Shown: positions 10,166 through 22,512 of the stretch, one piece after another
Numbering within the stretch: position 1 is the first letter of the stretch
How the letters are laid out: every line of letters starts with the position of its first letter
NCBI RefSeq assembly: GCF_002095485.1
Contig: NZ_MLFS01000022.1
Location: 1 to 61,947 of the forward strand
DNA: 61,947 nt
Origin: Pantoea wallisii
GTDB taxonomy: Bacteria > Pseudomonadota > Gammaproteobacteria > Enterobacterales > Enterobacteriaceae
Direction: 5' to 3'
Position numbers and translations under genes: made by a program
Notes under the pieces: generated by a model
The model's database searches: none
What the model was told of the DNA's origin: nothing
What the model saw: only the letters and a program-made list of their open reading frames with translations

Positions 10166-12748
10166 ATGCAAGAGCAATACCGCCCTGAAGAGATAGAATC
10201 CCGCGTCCAGAAGCACTGGGACGAAAATGAAACCTTTAAAGTGACCGAGCAGGAAGGCAAAGAGAAATATTATTGCCTCTCAATGCTGCCCTATCCTTCT
10301 GGCCGTCTGCATATGGGCCACGTCCGTAACTACACCATCGGCGATGTGATTGCGCGCTATCAGCGTATGCTCGGCAAAAACGTACTGCAGCCGATCGGCT
10401 GGGACGCATTTGGCCTGCCGGCGGAAGGCGCAGCGGTAAAAAACAACACCGCCCCGGCGCCGTGGACGTACGACAACATCGAATACATGAAGAATCAGCT
10501 AAAACTGCTGGGCTTTGGCTACGACTGGAGCCGTGAACTGGCGACCTGCCAGCCAGAGTATTATCGCTGGGAGCAGTGGTTCTTCACCAAACTGTATGAA
10601 AAAGGCCTGGTATATAAAAAAACCTCGGCGGTTAACTGGTGCCCTAACGACCAGACCGTCCTGGCAAACGAACAGGTTATCGACGGCTGCTGCTGGCGCT
10701 GTGACACCAAAGTCGAGCGCAAAGAGATCCCGCAGTGGTTTATCAAAATCACTGACTATGCCGAAGAGCTGCTGAACGACCTCGATAAGCTGGACGAGTG
10801 GCCTGAGCAGGTCAAAACCATGCAGCGCAACTGGATCGGCCGCTCTGAAGGCGTAGAGATTACCTTCGACGTGGCGAACAGCGCGGAGAAAGTCACGGTT
10901 TATACCACCCGTCCTGACACCTTTATGGGTGCTACGTATGTCGCGGTTGCGGCCGGACATCCACTGGCTCGTCAGGCGGCGGTCAATAACCCGGCGCTGG
11001 CAGACTTTGTTGCCGAATGCAGCACTACCAAAGTGGCTGAAGCCGACATGGCGACGATGGAGAAAAAAGGCATGGCCACCGGCCTGCATGCCATTCATCC
11101 GCTGACCGGTGAAGAGATTCCGGTTTGGGTCGCCAACTTCGTGCTGATGGAGTACGGCACCGGCGCGGTAATGGCCGTGCCCGGACACGACCAGCGCGAC
11201 TGGGAGTTCGCCACCAAATACGATCTCAACATCAAGCCTGTCATTCTTAACCTCGACGGCTCTGAGCCTGATTTACGCGCCGCTGCGATGACCGAGAAAG
11301 GCACGCTGTTTAACTCCGGCGAGTACAACGGCCTTGACCACGAAGCCGGTTTCAATGCGATTGCTGATGCACTGGCCGCGAAAGGCGTGGGCGTGCGTAA
11401 AGTGAACTATCGTCTGCGCGACTGGGGTGTTTCCCGTCAGCGCTACTGGGGCGCACCCATCCCGATGGTTACCCTGGAAGATGGCACCGTAATGCCAACG
11501 CCAGAAGACCAGCTGCCGGTCATCCTGCCAGAAGATGTGGTCATGAACGGCATCACCAGCCCAATTAAAGCTGACCCGGAGTGGGCGAAAACCACCATCA
11601 ATGGCCAGCCGGCACTGCGTGAAACGGACACCTTTGACACCTTCATGGAGTCCTCCTGGTACTATGCGCGCTATACTTGCGCAGACTACAACGAAGGCAT
11701 GCTGGACCCGGCAGCGGCAAACTACTGGCTGCCTGTCGATCAGTATGTAGGTGGTATTGAACACGCCATCATGCACCTGATGTACTTCCGCTTCTATCAC
11801 AAGCTGCTGCGTGATGCGGGTCTGGTCAACTCTGACGAACCGGCAAAACGTCTGCTGTGCCAGGGTATGGTACTGGCCGATGCGTTCTACTATGTGGGCG
11901 CTAACGGCGAGCGCAACTGGGTTTCACCGGTTGACGTCAACGTGGAGCGTGACGAAAAAGGCCGTATCACCAAAGCGATCGACAATCAGGGTCGTGAAGT
12001 GATTTACGCCGGCATGAGCAAGATGTCGAAGTCGAAAAACAACGGCATCGACCCGCAGCTGATGGTTGAGCGTTACGGCGCGGACACCGTGCGTCTGTTC
12101 ATGATGTTTGCTTCACCGGCGGACATGACGCTGGAGTGGCAGGAGTCAGGCGTAGAGGGTGCAAACCGCTTCCTGAAACGCGTCTGGAAACTGGCTTACG
12201 ATCACGTAGCAAAAGGCGCGACCGTGGCGCTGGATGTCAATGCGCTGAACAATGCTCAGAAAGCGCTACGTCGCGATCTGCACAAAACCATCGCTAAAGT
12301 CGCCGATGATATCGGCCGTCGTCAGACCTTCAACACCGCAATTGCCGCTATCATGGAGCTGATGAACAAGCTGCTGCGCGCACCGCAGGAGAGCGAACAG
12401 GATCGTGCGCTGATGCAGGAAGCGTTGATGGCCGTGACCCGCCTGCTCTATCCGTTCACGCCACACGCCAGCTATGTTCTGTGGCAGGCGCTGGGCGGCG
12501 AAGGCAGCGTTGACGAAGCCAGCTGGCCGGTAGCCGATGAAGCGGCGATGGTTGAAGATTCGCTGCTGGTTGTCGTGCAGGTAAACGGTAAAGTGCGCGG
12601 TAAAATTACCGTCGCGCCTGATGCCACGCAGGAGCAGGTACAGGCACTTGCCGCGCAGGAGCACCTGGTGGCGAAATATCTGGAAGGCGTCACCGTTCGT
12701 AAAGTGATTTATGTCCCCGGCAAACTGCTTAACCTGGTCGTAGGTTAA
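10166..12748 (+). CDS. leuS: Leucyl-tRNA synthetase
   Basis: Class Ia synthetase that charges tRNA-Leu, 860 residues, the E. coli length. The HIGH-type motif [11 protein letters not shown] is at residues 42-52, the CP1 editing domain lies around 220-415, and KMSKS falls near 619. I chose the ATG at 10166 because the product then starts [18 protein letters not shown]; the longer upstream frame lacks family similarity. An AAAGGACC stretch lies 11-18 bases upstream. lptE follows after 14 bases, so a leuS-lptE-holA-nadD operon is likely. Confidence 0.98.
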   Translation: MQEQYRPEEIESRVQKHWDENETFKVTEQEGKEKYYCLSMLPYPSGRLHMGHVRNYTIGDVIARYQRMLGKNVLQPIGWDAFGLPAEGAAVKNNTAPAPWTYDNIEYMKNQLKLLGFGYDWSRELATCQPEYYRWEQWFFTKLYEKGLVYKKTSAVNWCPNDQTVLANEQVIDGCCWRCDTKVERKEIPQWFIKITDYAEELLNDLDKLDEWPEQVKTMQRNWIGRSEGVEITFDVANSAEKVTVYTTRPDTFMGATYVAVAAGHPLARQAAVNNPALADFVAECSTTKVAEADMATMEKKGMATGLHAIHPLTGEEIPVWVANFVLMEYGTGAVMAVPGHDQRDWEFATKYDLNIKPVILNLDGSEPDLRAAAMTEKGTLFNSGEYNGLDHEAGFNAIADALAAKGVGVRKVNYRLRDWGVSRQRYWGAPIPMVTLEDGTVMPTPEDQLPVILPEDVVMNGITSPIKADPEWAKTTINGQPALRETDTFDTFMESSWYYARYTCADYNEGMLDPAAANYWLPVDQYVGGIEHAIMHLMYFRFYHKLLRDAGLVNSDEPAKRLLCQGMVLADAFYYVGANGERNWVSPVDVNVERDEKGRITKAIDNQGREVIYAGMSKMSKSKNNGIDPQLMVERYGADTVRLFMMFASPADMTLEWQESGVEGANRFLKRVWKLAYDHVAKGATVALDVNALNNAQKALRRDLHKTIAKVADDIGRRQTFNTAIAAIMELMNKLLRAPQESEQDRALMQEALMAVTRLLYPFTPHASYVLWQALGGEGSVDEASWPVADEAAMVEDSLLVVVQVNGKVRGKITVAPDATQEQVQALAAQEHLVAKYLEGVTVRKVIYVPGKLLNLVVG

Positions 12749-12762
12749 GTTCAGGAGGAACT

Positions 12763-13362
12763 GTGCGACAACTGATTATCAGGCTGTTTGTCCTGCTTGC
12801 GGTGCTGGTCACCGCAGGCTGTGGTTTTCACCCACGCGGCACAACCATGGTGCCGCAGGAGATGAAAACGCTGATCGTCCAGAGTGGCGACCCGTATGGT
12901 CCGCTGGCGCGCACCGTGCGTCAGCAGCTGCGCATCAATGATGTCACCATCGTTGAAGACAGCGAGGGGGCCAGCGCAAAATACCCGACTCTGCGTCTGG
13001 GTGCTGAAAGACAAGGGCGCGACACAGCATCAGTATTTATCAGCGGCACTACCGCTGAGTACTCGTTGGTGATGACGATCAGCGCGCAGGTTTTGCTGCC
13101 GGGTAAAGGTATCTACCCTATCAGCACTACGGTGTATCGTTCGTTCTTCGATAACCCAAATGCCGCACTGGCGAAGGATGCCGAGCAGGACATGATCAAA
13201 CAGGAGATGCGTCAGCGTGCCGCCGAGCAGCTGGTGCGTAAACTGCTGACCGTGCATGCTGCGCAGGAGAGCAATAAAGATACCCTGCCGCAACCGGAAG
13301 TGATCGCACCGGGTAGCGCTTCACCTGAAGTGTTCTCGTCGTCAGCTACCAGTCTGCAATGA
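12763..13362 (+). CDS. lptE: LPS-assembly lipoprotein LptE
   Basis: Outer-membrane lipoprotein that plugs the LptD barrel and helps insert lipopolysaccharide. It starts with GTG after AGGAGG. It has a lipoprotein signal ending VTAGC (Cys20) with Gly at +2, which fits outer-membrane sorting. 199 residues, normal for the family, with a variable proline/serine-rich tail. It overlaps holA by four bases. Confidence 0.95.
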   Translation: MRQLIIRLFVLLAVLVTAGCGFHPRGTTMVPQEMKTLIVQSGDPYGPLARTVRQQLRINDVTIVEDSEGASAKYPTLRLGAERQGRDTASVFISGTTAEYSLVMTISAQVLLPGKGIYPISTTVYRSFFDNPNAALAKDAEQDMIKQEMRQRAAEQLVRKLLTVHAAQESNKDTLPQPEVIAPGSASPEVFSSSATSLQ

Positions 13363-14390
13363 TCAGGATCTATCCTGAACAACTGAGCGCGCAGCTTCGT
13401 GAGGGGCTGCGCGCCTGTTATTTTCTTACCGGTAATGAACCGCTGCTGATTCAGGAGAGCGCCGACGCTATCCGTGCCGCGTCCACAGCGCAAGGGTTCG
13501 AAGAGCACTTCAGTATCACCCTGGACACGCAAACGGACTGGGACAGCCTGTTTGCCAGCTGCCAGTCACTCAGTCTGTTTACCCAGCGCCAGACGCTAAC
13601 GCTACAACTGCCAGAGAGTGGCGCTAACGCGGCGATGGCTGAACAGCTGGTTAAGCTCTCCACGCTGCTGCACAGCGATATCCTGCTGGTGCTGCGTATG
13701 GCGAAGCTGACAAAAGCGCAGGAGAATAGCGCCTGGTTTAAAGCGCTCAGCATGCAGGCCGTGCTGGTGCCGTGTCAGACGCCGGAACAGGCACAGCTGC
13801 CGCGCTGGGTTGCCACGCGAGCGAAAGCGATGAAACTTAGCGTAGATGACGCCGCTATTCAGCTGCTCTGCTACTGTTATGAAGGCAATCTGCTGGCGCT
13901 GGCGCAGGCGCTGGAGCGCCTTTCGCTATTATGGCCGGATGGCAAATTGACGCTGCCGCGGGTTGAACAGGCGGTCAGCGATGCGGCGCACTTCACCCCC
14001 TTCCACTGGGTGGATGCACTGCTGGCGGGCAAAAGTAAACGCGCACTGCACATCCTGCATCAGCTGGCAAAAGAGGAGAGCGAAGTGGTGATTCTGCTGC
14101 GTACGCTGCAACGCGACCTGCTGACGCTACTGCATCTGCAGCGCAACCAGGCGAAACAGTCGTTACGCACGCTGATGGATCAGCAGCGCATCTGGCAGAA
14201 CCGCCGCGCGCTGTTTACCGAGGCGCTGCAGCGGCTGGACGCGCGTCGTCTGCAACGTGCTGTGCATCTGCTGGCTGACATTGAACTGACCATGAAGCAA
14301 GATTATGGTCAGAATCTGTGGCCGCAGCTGGAGACCCTCTCATTGCTGCTGTGCCACCGTGATTTTCCACTGAGCTTTACCGATGTCTAA
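13359..14390 (+). CDS. holA: DNA polymerase III delta subunit
   Basis: Delta subunit of the clamp loader; it opens the beta sliding clamp ring. 343 residues as in E. coli, with the N-terminal beta-binding wrench region ([15 protein letters not shown] around 67-81) followed by helical domains. It overlaps lptE by four bases upstream and nadD by eight downstream, conserved with E. coli. Confidence 0.96.
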   Translation: MIRIYPEQLSAQLREGLRACYFLTGNEPLLIQESADAIRAASTAQGFEEHFSITLDTQTDWDSLFASCQSLSLFTQRQTLTLQLPESGANAAMAEQLVKLSTLLHSDILLVLRMAKLTKAQENSAWFKALSMQAVLVPCQTPEQAQLPRWVATRAKAMKLSVDDAAIQLLCYCYEGNLLALAQALERLSLLWPDGKLTLPRVEQAVSDAAHFTPFHWVDALLAGKSKRALHILHQLAKEESEVVILLRTLQRDLLTLLHLQRNQAKQSLRTLMDQQRIWQNRRALFTEALQRLDARRLQRAVHLLADIELTMKQDYGQNLWPQLETLSLLLCHRDFPLSFTDV

Positions 14391-15027
14391 ACTCCATGCG
14401 CTGTTTGGCGGTACATTCGATCCGATTCACTACGGGCATCTGCGTCCGGTAGAAGCCCTCGCCGGGCAGATTGGGTTAAAAAAAGTCACGCTGCTGCCTA
14501 ACAACGTACCGCCCCATCGTCCGCAGCCGCAGGCCAGCGCCGCGCAGCGCGTGGCGATGCTGCAGTGCGCCATCGCCGACCGCCCGCTGTTTGATATTGA
14601 TACCCGCGAGCTGGCGCGCTCAACGCCCTCATGGACCGTCGCCACGCTGGAAGCGCTGCGCGCTGAACGCGGTGCACAGCAGCCCCTCGGGTTTATCATT
14701 GGTCAGGATTCTCTGCTAACGTTACACAAGTGGCACCGCTGGCAGGATCTGCTGTCGCTCTGTCATTTGCTGGTGTGTAAACGCCCCGGCTATGCCACGC
14801 AGCTGGACACGCCAGCGCTGCAGCAGTGGCTGGTGGCGCACCAGGCACAGGATCCACAGCAGCTGCATCATGCCCCTGCCGGGTATATCTGGCTGGCCGA
14901 TACGCCGCTGTTTGATATCTCCGCCACCGAAATCCGTCAGCGCCGCCATGCAGGCCAGCCCTGCACCGATCTGCTGCCAGACGCGGTGATCGCCTATATC
15001 GATCGCGCAGGCTTATATCGCGACTAG
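14383..15027 (+). CDS. nadD: Nicotinate-mononucleotide adenylyltransferase
   Basis: Makes nicotinate adenine dinucleotide from NaMN and ATP in NAD biosynthesis. The nucleotidyltransferase signature [13 protein letters not shown] is at the N-terminus and an ISATEIRQR motif near residue 180. 214 residues, standard length. It overlaps the end of holA. Confidence 0.97.
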   Translation: MSKLHALFGGTFDPIHYGHLRPVEALAGQIGLKKVTLLPNNVPPHRPQPQASAAQRVAMLQCAIADRPLFDIDTRELARSTPSWTVATLEALRAERGAQQPLGFIIGQDSLLTLHKWHRWQDLLSLCHLLVCKRPGYATQLDTPALQQWLVAHQAQDPQQLHHAPAGYIWLADTPLFDISATEIRQRRHAGQPCTDLLPDAVIAYIDRAGLYRD

Positions 15028-15118
15028 TTTCACCGTGCTATACTGCGCCGCTTCATTTTTGGCTGCATTTCCGGGGCATTCAGCCTGCCCGTCACCACCT
15101 GTTTTTAAGGGGAACCTT

Positions 15119-15436
15119 TTGCAAGGTAAAGCACTCCAAGATTTCGTTATTGATAAGATTGACGATCTTAAAGGCCAGGACATTATCGCTATCGATGTTC
15201 AGGGCAAATCCAGCATCACCGATTGCATGATCATCTGCACCGGCACCTCAAACCGTCACGTCTCCTCTATCGCTGAGCATGTGGTGCAGGAGTCACGCGC
15301 CGCGGGCCTGAAGCCATTGGGTGTGGATGGTAAAACGGCTGCTGACTGGGTCGTGGTCGATCTGGGTGAAGTCATTGTTCATGTGATGCAGGAAGAGAGC
15401 CGTCAGCTGTATGAGCTTGAAAAGCTCTGGAGCTAA
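15119..15436 (+). CDS. rsfS: Ribosomal silencing factor RsfS
   Basis: Binds L14 of the 50S subunit and blocks subunit joining during stationary phase. I chose the TTG at 15119 because AAGGGGA lies six bases upstream and the product then has the family's 105 residues starting (M)QGKALQDFV. The conserved [19 protein letters not shown] core is intact. It is followed within three bases by rlmH and heads the rsfS-rlmH-mrdA-mrdB-rlpA cluster. Confidence 0.95.
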   Translation: MQGKALQDFVIDKIDDLKGQDIIAIDVQGKSSITDCMIICTGTSNRHVSSIAEHVVQESRAAGLKPLGVDGKTAADWVVVDLGEVIVHVMQEESRQLYELEKLWS

Positions 15437-15439
15437 GCG

Positions 15440-15910
15440 TTGAAACTGCAGCTAGTGGCCGTGGGCACCAAAATGCCCGACTGGGTTCAGACCGGTTTTA
15501 TGGAGTATCTGCGCCGCTTTCCCAAGGATATGCCGTTTGAACTGATCGAAGTGCCTGCCGGTAAGCGTGGTAAGAACGCTGACATCAAACGCATTCTGGA
15601 AAAAGAGGGCGAAGCGATGCTGGCGGCGGTCGGTAAAGGTAACCGCATCGTCACGCTGGATATCCCCGGTCAGCCGTGGGAGACGCCGCAGCTGGCGCAG
15701 CAGCTGGAGCGCTGGAAGCTGGATGGCCGCGATGTCAGCCTGCTGATTGGTGGGCCGGAAGGCCTGGCACCGGCATGTAAAGCCGCAGCAGAGCAGAGCT
15801 GGTCGCTCTCGGCGCTGACGCTGCCTCATCCGTTGGTGCGTGTGCTGGTTGCAGAGAGCCTGTATCGCGCCTGGAGCATTACCACGAACCATCCTTATCA
15901 TCGTGAATAA
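15440..15910 (+). CDS. rlmH: 23S rRNA pseudouridine1915 N3-methyltransferase RlmH
   Basis: SPOUT-class methyltransferase that methylates pseudouridine 1915 in helix 69 of 23S rRNA. It starts with TTG ([15 protein letters not shown]). The SAM-binding trefoil-knot elements LLIGGPEG and [18 protein letters not shown] are present. 156 residues, one more than E. coli. Confidence 0.96.
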   Translation: MKLQLVAVGTKMPDWVQTGFMEYLRRFPKDMPFELIEVPAGKRGKNADIKRILEKEGEAMLAAVGKGNRIVTLDIPGQPWETPQLAQQLERWKLDGRDVSLLIGGPEGLAPACKAAAEQSWSLSALTLPHPLVRVLVAESLYRAWSITTNHPYHRE

Positions 15911-15944
15911 ACGCCTGACAACCCCCAGATAATAAACGCAGCGG

Positions 15945-17849
15945 ATGAAATTACAGAGCAACGCTTTTCGCGATTACACTGCCGAACAGAAACTGTTTGT
16001 CCGCCGGGCTTTAGTCGCCTTCGTCGGCATTCTGCTGCTCTCCAGCATTCTGGTGGTCAACCTGTACCACCTGCAAATTCTGCGTTTCGACGATTACAGC
16101 ACCCGCTCCAATGAAAACCGCATCAAACTGGTGCCGGTTGCGCCGAGTCGCGGCATCATCTATGACCGCAACGGCGTGCCGCTGGCACTGAACCGCACCA
16201 TTTACCAGGCCGAACTGGTGCCGGAGAAGGTGGATGATCTGAAACAGACGCTGCAGGATCTGCGTCCGGTGTTGGACCTGACCGATGACGACATCGATGC
16301 GTTTGAAAAAGAGCGCAAGCGCTCGCGCCGTTTCACCTCTATTCCGGTAAAAACCGGCCTGAACGAAGTGCAGGTCGCGCGTTTTGCCGTGAACCAGTAC
16401 CGCTTCCCGGGCGTTGAAGTGAAAGGCTATCAGCGCCGTTACTACCCCTATGGCCAGACACTTACCCACGTGGTCGGTTATGTATCGAAAATCAACGATC
16501 GCGACGTTAAACGCCTTGATGAAGAGGGCAAGTGGCCTAACTACGCTGCGACGCACGATATCGGCAAGCTGGGCATCGAAAACTACTATGAAGATGTTCT
16601 GCACGGCAAAACCGGTTACGAAGAGGTTGAGGTCAACAATCGCGGGCGCGTAATTCGCCAGCTGCATGAGCAGTCGCCGCAGGCCGGGCGCGACATCTGG
16701 CTCACCGTGGATCTCAAACTGCAGCAATATATTGAAACGTTGCTGACCGGCAGCCGTGCGGCAGTAGTAGTAAGCGATCCGCGCACCGGAGAGATCCTCG
16801 CGCTGGTTTCCACCCCCAGTTACGATCCCAATCTGTTTGTTGATGGCATCTCCAGTAAAGATTACAAAGCGCTGCTGAGCGACGAAAATCGCCCGCTCTA
16901 CAACCGTGCGCTGCAGGCCGCCTACCCGCCAGCTTCAACCGTGAAGCCGTACGTTGCGGTATCAGCGCTGAGCGCCGGGGTGATCAACCGTAATACCAGC
17001 CTGTTCGATCCGGGCTGGTGGCAGCTGCCCGGGTCAGAGAAGCGTTATCGTGACTGGAAAAAGTGGGGACACGGCCGCCTCAACGTGACCAAATCGCTGG
17101 AGGAGTCAGCGGACACCTTCTTCTATCAGGTGGCGTATGACATGGGTATCGATCGCCTGTCAGAGTGGATGACCAAATTTGGTTACGGTCACCGTACCGG
17201 TATCGACCTGCCGCAGGAGAGTCCGGGCAACATGCCCACGCGTGAATGGAAGATGAAACGCTTTAAGAAGCCATGGTATCAGGGTGACACCATTCCGGTG
17301 GGCATCGGCCAGGGTTACTGGACCGCCACGCCGATTCAGATGAACAAAGCGATGATGATTCTGATTAATGACGGCATCATTAAAGTGCCGCACCTGCTGC
17401 GCGCCACGCGTGAAGGTGATGCCATGGTGCCCTACCGCCAGCAGCCGGATGCGCCGATTGGCGACATCCACTCCGGTTACTGGGAGATCGCCAAAGACGG
17501 CATGTATGGCGTAGCGAATCGGGCGAACGGGACGGCGCATAAGAGCTTTGCCGATGCACCCTATAAAATTGCCGCCAAATCCGGTACGGCGCAGGTATTT
17601 GGTCTGAAAGAGAACGAGACCTATAACGCCCACAAGATTGCGGAGCGTCTGCGCGATCACAAACTGATGACCGCCTTTGCGCCATATGACAAGCCGCGCG
17701 TGGCCGTCACCATGATTCTGGAGAACGGCGGTGCCGGCCCGGCCGTTGGTACGGTAATGCGCCAGATTCTTGACCACATTATGCTGGGCGACAACAACAC
17801 GGTGCTGCCAGAGGCCACACCCACGCCGCCCGGTTACGAAGGTGAATAA
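15945..17849 (+). CDS. mrdA: Penicillin-binding protein 2 (elongasome transpeptidase)
   Basis: Monofunctional class B transpeptidase that cross-links lateral-wall peptidoglycan with RodA. One N-terminal membrane anchor (about residues 23-45), a dimerisation region, then the transpeptidase domain with ASTVK (active serine near 330), SAD and KSGTAQ motifs. 634 residues versus 633 in E. coli. It lies two bases before mrdB. Confidence 0.98.
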   Translation: MKLQSNAFRDYTAEQKLFVRRALVAFVGILLLSSILVVNLYHLQILRFDDYSTRSNENRIKLVPVAPSRGIIYDRNGVPLALNRTIYQAELVPEKVDDLKQTLQDLRPVLDLTDDDIDAFEKERKRSRRFTSIPVKTGLNEVQVARFAVNQYRFPGVEVKGYQRRYYPYGQTLTHVVGYVSKINDRDVKRLDEEGKWPNYAATHDIGKLGIENYYEDVLHGKTGYEEVEVNNRGRVIRQLHEQSPQAGRDIWLTVDLKLQQYIETLLTGSRAAVVVSDPRTGEILALVSTPSYDPNLFVDGISSKDYKALLSDENRPLYNRALQAAYPPASTVKPYVAVSALSAGVINRNTSLFDPGWWQLPGSEKRYRDWKKWGHGRLNVTKSLEESADTFFYQVAYDMGIDRLSEWMTKFGYGHRTGIDLPQESPGNMPTREWKMKRFKKPWYQGDTIPVGIGQGYWTATPIQMNKAMMILINDGIIKVPHLLRATREGDAMVPYRQQPDAPIGDIHSGYWEIAKDGMYGVANRANGTAHKSFADAPYKIAAKSGTAQVFGLKENETYNAHKIAERLRDHKLMTAFAPYDKPRVAVTMILENGGAGPAVGTVMRQILDHIMLGDNNTVLPEATPTPPGYEGE

Positions 17850-17851
17850 CG

Positions 17852-18970
17852 ATGTCGATGAACGATAGTCCCCAGAAAAGAACGATCTGGACGCGTATCC
17901 ATATCGACCCGCTGTTTATGCTGATCATCATTGCGCTGCTGACCTACAGCGCCATCGTTATCTGGAGTGCCAGCGGGCAGGATCCTGGCATGATGGAGCG
18001 CAAGCTCGGTCAGATTGCGATGGGCACCATCATCATGCTGGTGCTGGCACAGGTCCCACCACGCGTGTATGAGAGCTGGGCGCCCTATCTCTATATCGTC
18101 TGCGTTATCTTACTGGTGGCCGTGGATGCGTTTGGTCACATCAGTAAAGGCGCGCAGCGCTGGCTCGATCTGGGCTTTGTACGCTTCCAGCCCTCGGAGA
18201 TCGCCAAAATCGCCGTCCCGCTGATGGTGGCTCGCTTTATTAACCGCGATGTGTGCCCGCCCACGCTGAAGAATACCGGCATCGCGCTGGTGCTGATCTT
18301 CATGCCGACGCTGCTGGTCGCCGCGCAGCCGGACCTCGGCACGTCGATTCTGATTGCCGCCTCCGGTCTGTTTGTGCTGTTCCTGTCGGGTATGAGCTGG
18401 AAACTGATCGGCGTAGCGGTTCTGCTGGTGGCCGCGTTTATCCCGATCCTGTGGTTCTTCCTGATGCATGATTACCAGCGCGATCGTGTGATGATGCTGC
18501 TCGATCCCGAGAGCGACCCGCTGGGCGCCGGTTACCACATTATTCAGTCGAAGATCGCTATCGGCTCCGGCGGGCTGCGCGGCAAAGGCTGGCTGCACGG
18601 TACGCAGTCACAGCTGGAGTTTTTACCCGAGCGCCACACTGACTTTATCTTTGCCGTACTGGCCGAAGAGCTCGGCCTGGTCGGCGTCTTACTGCTGCTG
18701 GTCCTGTATCTGCTGCTGATCATGCGCGGTTTGATCATTGCAGCACGAGCGCAAACCACGTTTGGGCGCGTCATGGCGGGCGGCTTAATGCTGATTTTAT
18801 TCGTTTATGTTTTCGTTAACATTGGCATGGTAAGTGGTATCTTACCGGTGGTTGGCGTGCCGCTGCCGCTGGTGAGTTACGGCGGGTCAGCGCTGATTGT
18901 GTTAATGGCCGGATTTGGCATCGTCATGTCGATCCATACTCATCGAAAAATGTTATCTAAAAGCGTTTAA
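17852..18970 (+). CDS. mrdB: Rod-shape SEDS glycosyltransferase RodA
   Basis: Polytopic SEDS peptidoglycan polymerase that partners PBP2 in cell elongation, 372 residues with about ten membrane segments. The SEDS periplasmic motif [17 protein letters not shown] and the C-terminal [11 protein letters not shown] signature are intact. Follows mrdA directly and precedes rlpA by ten bases. Confidence 0.98.
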   Translation: MSMNDSPQKRTIWTRIHIDPLFMLIIIALLTYSAIVIWSASGQDPGMMERKLGQIAMGTIIMLVLAQVPPRVYESWAPYLYIVCVILLVAVDAFGHISKGAQRWLDLGFVRFQPSEIAKIAVPLMVARFINRDVCPPTLKNTGIALVLIFMPTLLVAAQPDLGTSILIAASGLFVLFLSGMSWKLIGVAVLLVAAFIPILWFFLMHDYQRDRVMMLLDPESDPLGAGYHIIQSKIAIGSGGLRGKGWLHGTQSQLEFLPERHTDFIFAVLAEELGLVGVLLLLVLYLLLIMRGLIIAARAQTTFGRVMAGGLMLILFVYVFVNIGMVSGILPVVGVPLPLVSYGGSALIVLMAGFGIVMSIHTHRKMLSKSV

Positions 18971-18980
18971 GAGGCTGCAC

Positions 18981-20051
18981 ATGCGTAAGGACTGGCTTGG
19001 AGTTGCACTGGCTTCACTGGTACTGGCTGCCTGTTCCACCCCGGAACAGCAGACAAACACCGCCCCGCCACAACCGGCCTATAACGGCCCGGTGGTGGAG
19101 ATCCCTGGCGTTGAGCCGCGCTACGAGCCGATCAATCCCTCTACCAGCCAGGATTACAGCGTTAACGGGAAAAGCTATAAGGTTATTAAAAACCCGGCCA
19201 ACTACAGCGAAGTCGGGCTGGCAACCTGGTACGGTGATGAAGCCCAGGGTAACCGTACAGCCATCGGCGAAAACTACGATCCGGATGCGCTGACAGCCGC
19301 TCATCCCACGCTGCCGCTGCCGAGCTATGTGCGCGTCACTAACCTCGCGAATGGCCGTCAGATTGTGGTACGCGTCAACGATCGCGGTCCTTATACGCCG
19401 GGCCGCATTATCGACCTGTCGCGCGCCGCCGGCGATCGCCTGAACATTTCAAACAATACCCGTGTGCGCGTGGATTACATCAGCGTTGCGCCGGACGGCT
19501 CGGTTTCAGGACCGGGCACTATCGGTACTACGGTAGCAAAACAGAGCTACGCCCTGCCCGCCCGTCCGGATCTCGGCGGCGGTATGGTGATGACCGGCGG
19601 CAGTGCGAATCCAGCCCCTGCCCCGCAGGATGTCCATGCGGTAGATAACAGCACCCTGCAAAGCAACGGTGATATGGGTGCCCCGGTACAGAGCAGCGGC
19701 TTCCTTGGCGCGCCGCAGCCATTAGCCAGTGGTGTACTTGAGGGCAGTGAGCCGGCACCAGCCGTCGCGCCAGCGGCTGCCAGCGCGGCACCGGCCAGCC
19801 AGAGTGCGCATGCCGGCAGCGGTTTCGTGGTGCAGGTGGGCGCCCTGAACGATGCAGCGCGCGCACGCCAGCTGGCGGACAGCCTGGGCAAACGCTTTGG
19901 CGTGCCCGGAGCGGTTGAAGCGAACGGCAACGTTTATCGCGTCCAGCTGGGCGGCTTTAAGAGCCGTGCCGAAGCCGCCGCGCTGCAGCAGCGCCTGAGC
20001 ACCGAAGCGCAGATGAACACCTTTATTACCACTGCCCGTCCGTCAATGTGA
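18981..20051 (+). CDS. rlpA: Septal-ring lytic transglycosylase/lipoprotein RlpA
   Basis: Outer-membrane lipoprotein. The signal ends LAAC (Cys18), followed by a double-psi beta-barrel domain (GLATWYGDEAQGNRTAIGE, around 87-105, and VRVNDRGPYTPGR near 132), a proline/alanine-rich linker and a C-terminal SPOR domain (about 280-356) that binds denuded septal glycan. I chose the ATG at 18981 to give the lipobox a normal distance. E. coli RlpA lacks clear transglycosylase activity while that of Pseudomonas is active, so enzymatic function is uncertain here. Confidence 0.95.
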   Translation: MRKDWLGVALASLVLAACSTPEQQTNTAPPQPAYNGPVVEIPGVEPRYEPINPSTSQDYSVNGKSYKVIKNPANYSEVGLATWYGDEAQGNRTAIGENYDPDALTAAHPTLPLPSYVRVTNLANGRQIVVRVNDRGPYTPGRIIDLSRAAGDRLNISNNTRVRVDYISVAPDGSVSGPGTIGTTVAKQSYALPARPDLGGGMVMTGGSANPAPAPQDVHAVDNSTLQSNGDMGAPVQSSGFLGAPQPLASGVLEGSEPAPAVAPAAASAAPASQSAHAGSGFVVQVGALNDAARARQLADSLGKRFGVPGAVEANGNVYRVQLGGFKSRAEAAALQQRLSTEAQMNTFITTARPSM

Positions 20052-20112
20052 CGGGCAGTAACATTTCCTGCTGAACTGATTGGTAAAGCAAGATGTCGCG
20101 CGATCGGACGTT

Positions 20113-20121
20113 TGCTATAGT
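20113..20121 (+). promoter_or_regulatory. Extended -10 promoter candidate for dacA
   Basis: TGCTATAGT is a TGn-extended -10 box (TATAGT) 47 bases before the dacA start. No convincing -35 is present, as is usual for extended -10 promoters. Confidence 0.4.
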
Positions 20122-20167
20122 AAGGCACTTTTTTCACTCTAACCCCACGGATGTTGTAGTCCTGAAC

Positions 20168-21379
20168 ATGAATACGCTGAAACCTTCTCGTTTTCTGAAA
20201 CGCCTGACAGTGGGATCACTGGTCGCTCTTTCTCTCAGCCATGTCGCTTTCGCCGACGATGTTAATCTTAAAACTATGATTCCGGGCGTGCCGGACATCG
20301 ACGCTGAAGCCTATGTGCTCATCGACTATAACTCCGGCAAAATCCTTGCCGAGAAGAACGCAGACGCGCGCCGCGATCCTGCCAGCCTGACGAAAATGAT
20401 GACCAGTTATGTCATCGGCCAGGCGGTGAAAGCGGGCAAAATCCATCAGGATGACATCGTTACCGTGGGTAAAGATGCCTGGGCCACCGGCAACCCGGTG
20501 TTTAAAGGCTCCTCACTGATGTTCCTGAAACCGGGCGATCGCGTACCGGTTTCTCAGCTGACGCGCGGTATCGTGCTGCAGTCCGGTAATGACGCCTGCG
20601 TAGCAATGGCCGATTACGTTGCCGGTAGTCAGGACGCGTTCGTCAATCTGATGAACAATTACGTGGGCGCGCTGGGGCTGAAAAACACCCACTTCCAGAC
20701 CGTACACGGCCTGGATGCTGACGGGCAGTACAGCTCGGCGCGTGATATGGCGCTGATCGGTCAGGCGCTGATTCGCGATGTGCCGGATGAGTACGCCGTG
20801 TACCGTGAAAAAGAGTTCACCTTTAACAACATCCGCCAGATGAACCGCAACGGCCTGTTGTGGGACACCAGCCTGAGTGTTGATGGTATCAAAACCGGCC
20901 ATACCGAAGCCGCAGGTTACAACCTGGTGGCCTCTGCGACCGAAGGTCAGATGCGTTTGATCTCCGCCGTAATGGGCGGCCACACCTATAAAGGCCGCGA
21001 AACTGAAAGCAAAAAGCTGCTGACCTGGGGCTTCCGCTTCTTTGAGACCGTGGCACCGCTGAAAGCCGGTAAAGAGTTTGCGTCTGAGCCGGTCTGGTTC
21101 GGCAACAGCGATCGCGTCCAGCTTGGCGTCGAGAAGGATGCTTACCTGACCATCCCACGCGGCCGCATGAAGGATCTGAAAGCCAGCTACGTATTGAACA
21201 ACACCGAACTGCACGCCCCGCTGCAGAAAAATCAGGTGGTGGGCAGTATCAACTTCCAGCTGGATGGCAAAACTATTGAGCAGCGTCCGCTGGTGGTACT
21301 GAACGAAGTGCAGGAAGGGGGCTTCTTCAGCCGCATCATCGATTACATTAAGCTGATGTTCCATCACTGGTTCGGCTAA
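20168..21379 (+). CDS. dacA: D-alanyl-D-alanine carboxypeptidase DacA (PBP5)
   Basis: Low-molecular-weight PBP that trims the terminal D-Ala of pentapeptides and helps keep cell shape. Signal peptide to about residue 29, SLTK at 73-76 (active Ser73), SGN near 139, KTG near 242, and a C-terminal amphipathic helix that anchors it to the inner membrane. 403 residues, as in E. coli. I chose the ATG at 20168 (MNTLKPSRF); an upstream frame start lacks a signal-like sequence. Confidence 0.97.
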   Translation: MNTLKPSRFLKRLTVGSLVALSLSHVAFADDVNLKTMIPGVPDIDAEAYVLIDYNSGKILAEKNADARRDPASLTKMMTSYVIGQAVKAGKIHQDDIVTVGKDAWATGNPVFKGSSLMFLKPGDRVPVSQLTRGIVLQSGNDACVAMADYVAGSQDAFVNLMNNYVGALGLKNTHFQTVHGLDADGQYSSARDMALIGQALIRDVPDEYAVYREKEFTFNNIRQMNRNGLLWDTSLSVDGIKTGHTEAAGYNLVASATEGQMRLISAVMGGHTYKGRETESKKLLTWGFRFFETVAPLKAGKEFASEPVWFGNSDRVQLGVEKDAYLTIPRGRMKDLKASYVLNNTELHAPLQKNQVVGSINFQLDGKTIEQRPLVVLNEVQEGGFFSRIIDYIKLMFHHWFG

Positions 21380-21428
21380 GGCGTGCTTGAAAAATCGCCA
21401 ACCCGTCCCCAGATACGTTATTATCTCT

Positions 21429-21458
21429 GCTCCCGCTTCGGCGGGAGCCTGTTTTTTT
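21429..21458 (+). terminator. Strong terminator after dacA
   Basis: GCTCCCGC, a TTCG tetraloop, GCGGGAGC, then CTG and seven T. A classic stable intrinsic terminator placed between dacA and ybeD. Confidence 0.9.
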
Positions 21459-21474
21459 ATGCACCGGAGTCAAT

Positions 21475-21738
21475 ATGAAAACCAAACTGAATGAACTGCT
21501 CGAATTCCCTACCCCGTTCACTTATAAAGTGATGGGCCTGGCGCAACCGGAGCTGGTTGATCAAGTGGTTGAAGTGGTGCAGCGTCATGCGCCAGGCGAC
21601 TACTCACCGGATGTGAAGCCAAGCAGCAAAGGCAACTATCACTCCGTTTCCATTACCATCAATGCGACGCACATTGAGCAGGTGGAAACCCTGTACGAAG
21701 AGCTGGGCAATATCGAAATCGTGCGCATGGTTCTGTAA
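21475..21738 (+). CDS. ybeD: YbeD (DUF493) family protein
   Basis: Small ferredoxin-like/ACT-fold protein of 87 residues, with the same length as E. coli YbeD and conserved blocks [14 protein letters not shown] and [14 protein letters not shown]. Its precise role is unresolved, though it is consistently next to lipB. It begins only 17 bases after the dacA terminator, so its own promoter or read-through must supply transcription. Confidence 0.94.
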   Translation: MKTKLNELLEFPTPFTYKVMGLAQPELVDQVVEVVQRHAPGDYSPDVKPSSKGNYHSVSITINATHIEQVETLYEELGNIEIVRMVL

Positions 21739-21807
21739 TGCGGACGCTGGCAAACGCCACTTTGCCAGCGTTATACTCAGCCCTCCATCCTCTACCGGAC
21801 TTTCGCT

Positions 21808-22458
21808 TTGTCAGCTCATACGCTTCTTGTTCGTCAACTCGGTCTGCGCGACTGGCAGCCCGTCTCCGATGCCATGCATCAGTTTACCGATCAGCGCCAC
21901 AGTGAAACCCCGGATGAGATCTGGCTGGTTGAGCACCCGCCGGTGTTCACCCAGGGACAGGCCGGTAAAGCCGAGCATCTGCTCATGCCAGGCGACATTC
22001 CGGTGGTGCAGAGCGATCGCGGCGGTCAGGTGACCTATCACGGGCCGGGCCAGCAGGTCATGTACGTTCTGATTGATATCAAACGCCATAAAACTGGCGT
22101 GCGCGAGCTGGTGACCGCGCTGGAGAATACGGTGATCGCTACGCTGGCGGACTATCAGGTGGCCGCGCGGGCGCGAGCCGATGCCCCCGGCGTCTACGTG
22201 GGTGATGATAAGATCTGCTCCCTTGGCCTGCGCATCCGCAAAGGCTGCTCGTTTCACGGTCTGGCGCTGAATGTCGCGATGGATCTCGCACCCTTCCTGC
22301 GCATCAATCCCTGCGGCTATGCCGGCATGCAGATGACCCAACTGAGCCAGTTCCAGCCTGGTGTTACGGTAACGGACGTGCAGCCACGTCTGGTGCACCA
22401 TTTTGCCCGTCTGTGCCGGTTTGATGAGGTTGAATGGTTGAATGAGGCGACATCTTGA
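21808..22458 (+). CDS. lipB: Octanoyl-(acyl carrier protein):protein N-octanoyltransferase
   Basis: Transfers octanoate from ACP to lipoyl domains, the first step of protein lipoylation. The TTG start at 21808 gives the family N-terminus (HTLLVRQLG). Conserved [17 protein letters not shown] and the CGYAGM active-site cysteine are present. 216 residues. In E. coli the regulator ybeF lies between lipB and lipA; here it is absent and the gap is 176 bp. Confidence 0.96.
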   Translation: MSAHTLLVRQLGLRDWQPVSDAMHQFTDQRHSETPDEIWLVEHPPVFTQGQAGKAEHLLMPGDIPVVQSDRGGQVTYHGPGQQVMYVLIDIKRHKTGVRELVTALENTVIATLADYQVAARARADAPGVYVGDDKICSLGLRIRKGCSFHGLALNVAMDLAPFLRINPCGYAGMQMTQLSQFQPGVTVTDVQPRLVHHFARLCRFDEVEWLNEATS

Positions 22459-22512
22459 CCTTGTCTGTATGTGCGCATTTACAAAATTGTAACCTTTGTC
22501 TCCGCTTATCGG

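Noticed and set aside
20513..21367. 284-codon minus frame
   Set aside because: Entirely antisense to dacA; no domain and no start signal.
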